DNA of 28,850 nucleotides from a virus. The notes under the pieces are model-generated. The model was not told the origin of the DNA and ran no database searches. It saw only the letters and a list, made by a program, of their open reading frames with translations. The stretch is from the IMG/VR virus record IMGVR_UViG_3300023116_003818, positions 1-28,850 of that record; one strand, written 5' to 3'. Numbering within the stretch: position 1 is the stretch's first letter; every line of letters begins with the position of its first letter. Below, one piece after another: positions 23,293 to 28,850 of this stretch. A program made the translations under genes and the position numbers.

Positions 23293-23672
23293 TGGCAAAT
23301 ATTCATTATCTTAAAAGAGCAGCAGGTGAAGCTGTAGTTAAAATTTACACCACAGAGTCTGCGGGAGAAACCATTGACTTAGACATAGCAAACCTAGCAG
23401 CTGCTGACGAAACATTTGATGCTAATACGGCTCACGTTGCATTTCGCGAAATATTTTGGGGTGCTAAGAAAGATAAGCAAATAGATATTTCTCGTAAACA
23501 GCGCGGAGGATCTGACGTTCATGGTCATTATTATTTCACAGATTCAGGTTCGTATGACTACACTGGATTTGTAGATGATGTCTATCCAGATTGGGATGTT
23601 CGAGTAGTGTTAGATGGTCCAGGCCACGTTATTCTTAAACTTATTAAGAAAGAAGGCTACACTACAAGCTAG
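23292..23672 (+). CDS. Beta-rich hypothetical protein
   Basis: This 126 aa protein starts on the previous stop (TAATG). The C-terminal half is aromatic and beta-rich (YYFTDSGSYDYTGFVDDVYP, then DVRVVLDGPGHVILKLI). It could be a small virion protein, judging only by its late operon. Not recognised. Confidence 0.65.
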   Translation: MANIHYLKRAAGEAVVKIYTTESAGETIDLDIANLAAADETFDANTAHVAFREIFWGAKKDKQIDISRKQRGGSDVHGHYYFTDSGSYDYTGFVDDVYPDWDVRVVLDGPGHVILKLIKKEGYTTS

Positions 23673-23688
23673 TCACTTTCTGCATAGC

Positions 23689-23710
23689 GGGTTTACCAAA
23701 TTGGTAACCC
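23689..23710 (+). terminator. Hairpin terminator candidate
   Basis: GGGTT-t-ACC pairs with GGT-AACCC with one bulged T and a 5-nt loop. The T tract after it is poor. Confidence 0.5.
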
Positions 23711-23728
23711 TTATTTACCAATTTTCCT

Positions 23729-23736
23729 AATAAATA
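23729..23736 (+). promoter_or_regulatory. Near-consensus late promoter AATAAATA
   Basis: Seven of eight bases match TATAAATA, about 75 nt upstream of the DUF1127 gene. Confidence 0.4.
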
Positions 23737-23811
23737 TATTTGTAAAAGGGCTAAAGCTAAGCGGTCGCTTAGAGCCGGATCACATACATACATATACATT
23801 AGGAGAATCAA

Positions 23812-24054
23812 ATGACACAAGCTATCTTGGCAGCAAGTCATGCGCTCCACATAGACGCACTATTCGATTGGGTTCGTGATCTAAGTAGAGCATATGTCAG
23901 GCAGAGAAATATTCAAATCACTAAGAAAGAACTGGGTGCTCTTACCGACAGAGAGTTGTGGGATATTGGAATTAGCCGCGGCGAAATTCACGATATCGCT
24001 GTATCATCTTTTCCGAAAGCAAAATCAAACGACAATTTGAAGGGATGGGTCTAA
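23812..24054 (+). CDS. DUF1127-domain small protein
   Basis: This 80 aa protein carries the DUF1127 signature LTDRELWDIGISRGEIHDIA in its C-terminal half. DUF1127 proteins are abundant in alphaproteobacteria, where small members affect RNA turnover and phosphate or stress responses. An AGGAG site precedes the ATG. The N-terminal half is an amphipathic helix with Arg/Lys. The gene was probably acquired from the host. Confidence 0.8.
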   Translation: MTQAILAASHALHIDALFDWVRDLSRAYVRQRNIQITKKELGALTDRELWDIGISRGEIHDIAVSSFPKAKSNDNLKGWV

Positions 24055-24230
24055 TGACAGCAGCAGTAATGAAATACACTTTCGCGCCACTACAAGGATT
24101 TTGGACAGGCTTTAGTAATTTCTGCGAAGTAGCAGGATATTCAAGAGCAGCAGCACACCTTGCTTCACTAGGTTATTACGACGAAGCAAAGAATTGCATG
24201 ATGCAAATTGAGAAGATTAAGAACAGATAA
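24054..24230 (+). CDS. Small helical protein paired with DUF1127
   Basis: This 58 aa protein starts on the DUF1127 stop (TAATG), with AAGGGA upstream; an in-frame ATG at 24045 is an alternative. It has a helical core (SRAAAHLASLGYYDEAKNCM) of the sort seen in small proteins next to DUF1127 genes, but I cannot name a family. Confidence 0.65.
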   Translation: MTAAVMKYTFAPLQGFWTGFSNFCEVAGYSRAAAHLASLGYYDEAKNCMMQIEKIKNR

Positions 24231-24252
24231 GTTCTATAAAAGTTGAATAAAT

Positions 24253-24275
24253 AAAGGGGCTGCGGCCCCTTTTTT
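24253..24275 (+). terminator. Rho-independent terminator
   Basis: AAAGGGGC and GCCCCTTT pair around TGCG and are followed by a T run. It closes the DUF1127 pair. Confidence 0.85.
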
Positions 24276-24294
24276 AATATGATGAGGCTATATA

Positions 24295-24942
24295 ATGTAC
24301 ATACCTAAATTTAATTCTTATTTCATTCATATACCTAAGTGTGGTGGTTCTTCTATAGAGCAATACTTCTTTAATCTAGATGGACTATATCCTAATATGG
24401 AAAACGTATTTGGATCTCTTGGTAGGGAAGTAGGAAGTAAGTATCATTTTGGTAATTATGTACGTGGACTTCAACATTCAGAAACTCAGCATCTGAGTGT
24501 ATGGGATTGCAGAAGATATCAAGTAAACGATTTTTTAAACTCAAATTATAAGTTTGCTTTTGTAAGAAATCCTTGGCATCGATTTGTATCCGAGGTTCAT
24601 TGGAAAAGAAAGCATTTGCGCATGACAAATCACTCATTCCAGGATCAAATAGAAATGCAAAAGCGTTTCGCCGATAATAACCTAAGCAACAATCTTAGGC
24701 CTCACAACACTCCCCAATGGAAATTTGTATTCAATGAAGAAGGTAAGCTTGCCGTTGATGACGTATTCAAATTAGAAGAAATAGATAAAGCTGAAAAGAG
24801 ACTATCAGAGGTATTCGGGGTAGAAGTAAAATTTCCGCATGTAAATAAAACAGAAAAGAAAAATTACGAAATCGATCAAGGAATAAAAAATCAACTTCTT
24901 CCTTTGATCAAAACAGATTTGGAGGTATTCGGATATGAATAA
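24295..24942 (+). CDS. Sulfotransferase-family protein
   Basis: This 215 aa protein has the two PAPS-binding signatures: the 5'-phosphosulfate loop FIHIPKCGGSS at 10-20 and the 3'-phosphate segment FVRNPWHRFVSEV starting at Phe89. Such enzymes move sulfate from PAPS to sugars or other acceptors. It is the first gene of a three-gene block with two glycosyltransferases (8 nt overlap), suggesting modification of a glycan. The target, host surface or virion, is unknown. Confidence 0.85.
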   Translation: MYIPKFNSYFIHIPKCGGSSIEQYFFNLDGLYPNMENVFGSLGREVGSKYHFGNYVRGLQHSETQHLSVWDCRRYQVNDFLNSNYKFAFVRNPWHRFVSEVHWKRKHLRMTNHSFQDQIEMQKRFADNNLSNNLRPHNTPQWKFVFNEEGKLAVDDVFKLEEIDKAEKRLSEVFGVEVKFPHVNKTEKKNYEIDQGIKNQLLPLIKTDLEVFGYE

Positions 24943-25636
24943 AACTATCTGGATGTACTGGCACGACGGGTTTGAAAACTCACCAGCAATTACTCAAGAA
25001 TGTTTAAAGAGTTGGAAGAAATGGAATCCTGATTATGAAGTGGTTGAATTGAATAATGAAAATTTAAAAGATTATATTGATTATCCAATTGCTCAGCCAA
25101 AATCGCTAGCAGCAAGATCTGATATTATAAGAATTAATTTACTTAAAGAGCACGGTGGTATCTGGTCAGATGCTACCGTTTTATGTAATAGGCCGTTGAA
25201 GGAATGGGTGCATATGTATGATAAACAAGGATTCTGGGCCTTCTCAGATCCTACACCAGCCAATATGATATGCAGTTGGTTTCTCGTAGGTGATAAAGAT
25301 AACCATATAGTTAAAACCTTCTGTGATGAAGTCAATAAATATTGGGACAACGGTAGACAAAAGCCAGATGTGTATCTTTGGTTTCATGGTATATTCGATC
25401 ATCTATTTCATGTTGATCCGATATTTAAAGATCAATGGGTACTAGCTTCTAAGTATAAAGCTAACTGGCAGCCAATGGCAAAGGATGGAACAAATCCACA
25501 TTACTTTGCACCTTATATAAAGGAAAGATTAGATCAACTACCATTTAAAGACATGACGGCTCCTCTTTACAAATTAACAAGAGGCCAGTCTAATATGTTA
25601 ATGAACAACAAACTGATAAAGGGATTATTGATATGA
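24935..25636 (+). CDS. Capsular-polysaccharide-type glycosyltransferase
   Basis: This 233 aa protein begins with an IWMYWHDGFENSP segment. The catalytic region is ARSDIIRINLLKEHGGIWSDAT (Gly74 onward, Asp79), the capsular polysaccharide synthesis/GT32-like pattern in which the WSDAT acidic residue binds metal-nucleotide sugar. It overlaps both neighbours by a few bases. Substrate unknown. Confidence 0.8.
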   Translation: MNKTIWMYWHDGFENSPAITQECLKSWKKWNPDYEVVELNNENLKDYIDYPIAQPKSLAARSDIIRINLLKEHGGIWSDATVLCNRPLKEWVHMYDKQGFWAFSDPTPANMICSWFLVGDKDNHIVKTFCDEVNKYWDNGRQKPDVYLWFHGIFDHLFHVDPIFKDQWVLASKYKANWQPMAKDGTNPHYFAPYIKERLDQLPFKDMTAPLYKLTRGQSNMLMNNKLIKGLLI

Positions 25637-26355
25637 AGGTTGAAAAGACCTATATTGTGAGAATTGACACCGAGATGTCAAAACGTTACGCAGCAGATAC
25701 TGCAAAGTCGTGTGACAATCTCGGTATTGAATGGGAATATTATGATGGCTATAACGTAAGAACTGGCCAGCAAGAAATCTATCAATGGCAAAACTTTGCA
25801 GAGACTGCAGGAGTTAGAGTTGAAAAAGTAAAACGCATGCAGCCAGGCGCTGCCGGTTGCACTATGAGCCATCTTGCTTTGTGGAAAAAGATTGCTGATA
25901 ATCATGAATGTGCTGTAATCTTAGAACATGATGCTATAATGCTTCATCCATTGACATTGGATATTCCAGATGGTAAGATTATCCATATGGGTTATAAGTA
26001 TCCAGACTATGAAAAATATAATGCGAAGGTAGCTGGTCCTCCCAAACGTATTGTTGATATGGCGTTTGCTCCTGGTTCTCATGCCTATGCACTTACTTGG
26101 AGAACTGCTCAGAAACTCGTACAAGATTGTGAGAGGGAAGGTATTACAGAAGCAATTGATAATCGACACTTTATGCATACAAGAGCAAACTATACAAAGG
26201 TTCCTATTGCTATGACTGATCCAATTTGTGCTATGGGATGGTTAAGAGATTCTACTATCTGGGGTAGAAGTGCAATTCATAACAACACTGGTCAAATGTT
26301 AGAATCATTCAAGACCAACTTTGCGGCATCGGTAATGCCTCATGATTATAAATAG
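25633..26355 (+). CDS. Glycosyltransferase family 25-like protein
   Basis: This 240 aa protein has the GT25/LPS-type signatures GCTMSHLALWKKI (from Gly75) and AVILEHDA (Glu98-Asp100), then PGSHAYALTWRTAQKLV. GT25 enzymes transfer galactose or related sugars in LPS and glycan synthesis. The last codons TAT-AAA-TAG form a late promoter for the next gene. Confidence 0.82.
   Translation: MKVEKTYIVRIDTEMSKRYAADTAKSCDNLGIEWEYYDGYNVRTGQQEIYQWQNFAETAGVRVEKVKRMQPGAAGCTMSHLALWKKIADNHECAVILEHDAIMLHPLTLDIPDGKIIHMGYKYPDYEKYNAKVAGPPKRIVDMAFAPGSHAYALTWRTAQKLVQDCEREGITEAIDNRHFMHTRANYTKVPIAMTDPICAMGWLRDSTIWGRSAIHNNTGQMLESFKTNFAASVMPHDYK
26347..26354 (+). promoter_or_regulatory. Late promoter built into the GT25 stop
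   Basis: Exact TATAAATA across the Tyr-Lys-stop codons, 34 nt upstream of the long final ORF. Confidence 0.75.
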
Positions 26356-26387
26356 AAAAAAGCTTTACATGAAAACAAGGTAGACTC

Positions 26388-28850
26388 ATGTCTGACAAGG
26401 CAAAAGATAAAAAGAAAAAGGTGAAAGGCTTTAAGGAATTTGATCCTGGCCAATACATCGACGTAGAACCAAGACTAGATGAAGCAAAGAAAGGCACTGC
26501 AGTATTTGCATGGGGTCGTATGAATCCTATGACTGCAGGTCACGAGAAACTGGTGCAGAAAGTAATCTCAGTTGCTCGTTCAGAAAAAGGCATGCCTCAT
26601 ATCTTTCTAACACATTCATTTGATAAAAAGAAGAATCCTCTTGCTTATGGCGACAAGATTAGATTTGCTCAGAAAGCATTCGGTCCTATTGTAAAAAAAT
26701 CAGATGCTAAAACAATCTTTCAACTTATGAAGCAACTTGAAAGAAACTTCAATAGAGTTGTATTGATTGCTGGATCAGATAGAGTAAAAGAGTTCGAGTC
26801 TGTCTTAAGCAAATACAACGGCAAAGAATATAATTTCGATGAGATTAAAGTAGTCTCAGCCGGCGCTAGAGATCCAGATGCAGACGACGTCTCAGGTATC
26901 TCAGGTACTAAAATGCGTGAATATGCGGCATCAGATATGAAAAAATTTCAATCCAATTTACCAGCTAAACTCAAAGGCGACGCAGAAGAGATTGCAAAAG
27001 CCGTTAGAAAAGGTATGAACATGTCAGAAGATAACGAATCATTTGAAGGCGAACAACTAGACGAAATCCTAAATCGTCAACAACGCCGTAAGCGTGCATT
27101 GCTCATGAAACGCATGAAACATAAAATCAAGCGTGGACAAGAGAAAGCAAAGCATAGAACTGCTACTATGGAGACTCTGAAGAAGAGAGCACGTAAACAA
27201 GCTATTATGAATCTAAAGCAAAGATTCTCAAAGAATAGAAGATTCGCTGAGTTATCAGCTGGCGAAAAAGAAGTAATCGAAAAGCGCATTTCAAAGATCT
27301 CAAAGAAAAGAATTGAGATGATGGCTCGTAAACTTCTACCTAAGGTAAAACAAAATGAAAGAGATCGTCGTAAGGCTATGGTTAAAAAAGAGGATGTCGA
27401 TCTAAACTCTCGTTTTGAAACATTCATGGAAGATTATTATAAAGGTGTTCCAAAGGATAAGAAAGACGACCGCGAAGCGCACTTTAAAAAGTATGCTGAG
27501 AAGCCAGGTGACAAAGGAGCGGACAAAGATTCTAACTATAAGGATGCACCGGGCGACATTGGTAAAGATGGCGAAAGAGTAAAAACAAAAGTTTCTAAGC
27601 ATACTAAAAAATATCAACAAATGTATGGTGAAGATCTAAACGAGTGGGTATGTGGTGTATGTCATGCCGAGCCATGCATGTGTGAAGGTGATGGCTCAGA
27701 GCCATTGCATGAAATGTGGGGATCATATGTAACTAAACGTCCTCATATGTTAATGGATAAGAATGGTAAAGTTAAGTTCGACAAACGCTTTAAGATGTAT
27801 AAACAAAAGCCAGACCTTACAGAAGAGTTGGTAAATCTAGTTGAATCTACAGAAGATTTTGCTCTTGAGCTTAATGAAGATCCTACAGCATCATTGAAGA
27901 AAAAAGCTGAGAAGACAGGAATGCCAATGGATGTTCTTCGTCAAGTTTACAACCGTGGTGTAGCAGCTTGGAAATCGGGCCATCGTCCTGGTACAACTCC
28001 AGAGCAATGGGGACATGCTCGTGTAAACTCATTTGTAACTAAGTCATCTGGTACATGGGGCAAGGCTGACTCTGACTTAGCAGCTAAGGTTCGTGGTTCT
28101 AAGAAAGAAGAAGTAGAACAAGTTGATGAAGTACTAGATACTCCAAAGGCAATGGATAGTTATAGAAATAAAGCAAAGGCCAGCAAAGATAGAGCAACTA
28201 ATTCTGCAGTTGCAAATATTCTACGCAAAGGCGATCATTCATCAGATCTAAAAACAATGTCTAAGCGTGAAAAAGGTTTGAAGATGGCTGATCGTAACGC
28301 TACTAAGAAAACATTTAAAGCTTTACGTGGTGCTAAGACAGAAGATTTTGATTCAGAACATGCTCATCATTCTCAAGGATTGAAAGATGCTCATGCAGAT
28401 ATGTCTCGTGCAAGAACACATGACGATATGATTAAAGCTATGAATAAGAAAGCTCGCCATGAAAGAGCTTTAAGCAAAATGAATCGCATGAAAGAAGAAG
28501 TAGAACTAGATGAAGCCGAAATGAGCCTATATGATAAAATAAAGGCAGCAAGAGCAAACCCATCACCAGACAAGCCTGCAAGAGGTCGTGGATCAAAAAA
28601 TCGTAATCCAAAAACTTATGACCCACGCAAAGCACTAGATAAAGAAGATGATCGTATTCAAGCTTTGGCGAAGAAAAAGTTGAGAAAAGAAGAAGTTGAA
28701 CTAGACGAATCAACTTCTGTAGAACAAATTGATGAGAAGGCACCAAAAATTGGTGTTGATAGCGTAGCACAACAACGTAAGATGGATGCTGCCCATGCAA
28801 AAGCTATGGGACGCTCAGTAAGAACGGGTCGTAAGCTTCCAAAGAAATCA
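26388..28850 (+). CDS. Nucleotidylyltransferase fused to long Lys-rich protein with repeated LxE sites (partial)
   Basis: The frame is open for 821 codons to the window edge, so the C-terminus is missing. After a basic leader with FKEF and PRLDE (Glu32) comes a HIGH-superfamily adenylyl/cytidylyltransferase-like domain: GRMNPMTAGH at 43-52 and ISGTKMR at 171-177. Then follows a very Lys/Arg-rich helical region. A CGVC...CMC zinc-binding-like cluster lies at 422-432, and several less basic modules come after it. Nine [LIV]-x-E sites lie at Glu32, 226, 419, 442, 497, 581, 709, 774 and 783, two within EEVELDE repeats. A late promoter drives it. It is probably a head-associated protein cut by the prohead protease; function of the modules is unknown. 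Confidence 0.8.
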   Translation, partial: MSDKAKDKKKKVKGFKEFDPGQYIDVEPRLDEAKKGTAVFAWGRMNPMTAGHEKLVQKVISVARSEKGMPHIFLTHSFDKKKNPLAYGDKIRFAQKAFGPIVKKSDAKTIFQLMKQLERNFNRVVLIAGSDRVKEFESVLSKYNGKEYNFDEIKVVSAGARDPDADDVSGISGTKMREYAASDMKKFQSNLPAKLKGDAEEIAKAVRKGMNMSEDNESFEGEQLDEILNRQQRRKRALLMKRMKHKIKRGQEKAKHRTATMETLKKRARKQAIMNLKQRFSKNRRFAELSAGEKEVIEKRISKISKKRIEMMARKLLPKVKQNERDRRKAMVKKEDVDLNSRFETFMEDYYKGVPKDKKDDREAHFKKYAEKPGDKGADKDSNYKDAPGDIGKDGERVKTKVSKHTKKYQQMYGEDLNEWVCGVCHAEPCMCEGDGSEPLHEMWGSYVTKRPHMLMDKNGKVKFDKRFKMYKQKPDLTEELVNLVESTEDFALELNEDPTASLKKKAEKTGMPMDVLRQVYNRGVAAWKSGHRPGTTPEQWGHARVNSFVTKSSGTWGKADSDLAAKVRGSKKEEVEQVDEVLDTPKAMDSYRNKAKASKDRATNSAVANILRKGDHSSDLKTMSKREKGLKMADRNATKKTFKALRGAKTEDFDSEHAHHSQGLKDAHADMSRARTHDDMIKAMNKKARHERALSKMNRMKEEVELDEAEMSLYDKIKAARANPSPDKPARGRGSKNRNPKTYDPRKALDKEDDRIQALAKKKLRKEEVELDESTSVEQIDEKAPKIGVDSVAQQRKMDAAHAKAMGRSVRTGRKLPKKS

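Noticed and set aside
23775-23810. Short CATA repeat tract before the DUF1127 gene as a regulatory repeat
   Set aside because: Only a few imperfect units; likely simple-sequence leader.
24246-24253. AATAAATA as a late promoter for the sulfotransferase block
   Set aside because: It is immediately followed by a strong terminator, so a transcript from it would end at once.
24291-24296. TATAAT directly before the sulfotransferase ATG as a -10 element
   Set aside because: It overlaps the start codon and has no suitable -35; it would give a leaderless start at best.
1-28850. tRNA genes, CRISPR arrays and insertion sequences
   Set aside because: No cloverleaf other than the tmRNA acceptor domain, no spaced direct repeats and no transposase or terminal inverted repeats were seen by eye; a tRNA covariance search would be needed for certainty.

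Overview
This window is about 29 kb of a T4-like tailed phage (myovirus) genome. All convincing genes lie on the + strand and are packed tightly, with many ATGA or TAATG overlaps. The T4 core replication, recombination and late-transcription genes appear in two blocks. The first is uvsW, gene 55, 47, 46 and 43 (positions 24-8466). The second is gene 33, 59, 32, uvsX and 41 (16445-21057). Their order and the small genes between them resemble marine T4-like phages (cyanophage/pelagiphage type). The phage does not look like a cyanophage: I see no photosynthesis genes, its transfer-messenger RNA is the circularly permuted two-piece type, and it carries a DUF1127 protein typical of alphaproteobacteria. 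The host is inferred, not shown, to be a marine alphaproteobacterium.

Layout. 24-5874: UvsW helicase, late sigma factor gp55, gp47/gp46 nuclease pair, a small unknown and an FkbM-type methyltransferase. 5935-9325: DNA polymerase gp43 followed by two different MazG-superfamily pyrophosphohydrolases. 9437-10552: a run of very small unknown genes. 10655-11620: a PiT-type phosphate permease. 11656-12090: a promoter and a two-piece tmRNA gene whose intervening segment holds a 43-codon ORF. 12127-12906: an exported beta-barrel protein. 13007-15904: heme oxygenase, a basic peptide, an AbrB-like protein, a ferredoxin-dependent bilin reductase (PcyA/PcyX-like), a small barrel-like protein, a conserved phage protein and an IscA-type Fe-S carrier. 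15916-21245: small genes, then the second T4 core block. 21273-23672: a nuclease-like protein and a ligase-like nucleotidyltransferase, both starting with a T4-type capsid-targeting sequence, plus an unknown. 23812-24230: DUF1127 module. 24295-26355: sulfotransferase and two glycosyltransferases. 26388-end: a very long open gene, cut by the window edge, with a HIGH-type nucleotidylyltransferase domain followed by a lysine-rich region punctuated by Leu/Ile/Val-x-Glu sites.

Regulation is readable. Several TTGACA-N16/17-TATAAT-like host-sigma promoters are present (1602, 5878, 8783, 9751, 11656, 13555, 17140). Several exact TATAAATA T4-type late promoters are present (9386, 12967, 17250, 21237, 26347), the last two built into the Tyr-Lys-stop end of the preceding gene. 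The window encodes two late-transcription proteins, gp55 and a gp33-like coactivator.

The most notable systems are three. First, a heme oxygenase plus bilin reductase pathway (heme to biliverdin to a phycobilin) in a non-cyanobacterial phage. Second, a phage-encoded permuted tmRNA with tag ANDNFAPSGYALAA. Third, a set of candidate capsid-packaged enzymes marked by prohead-protease-like sites.
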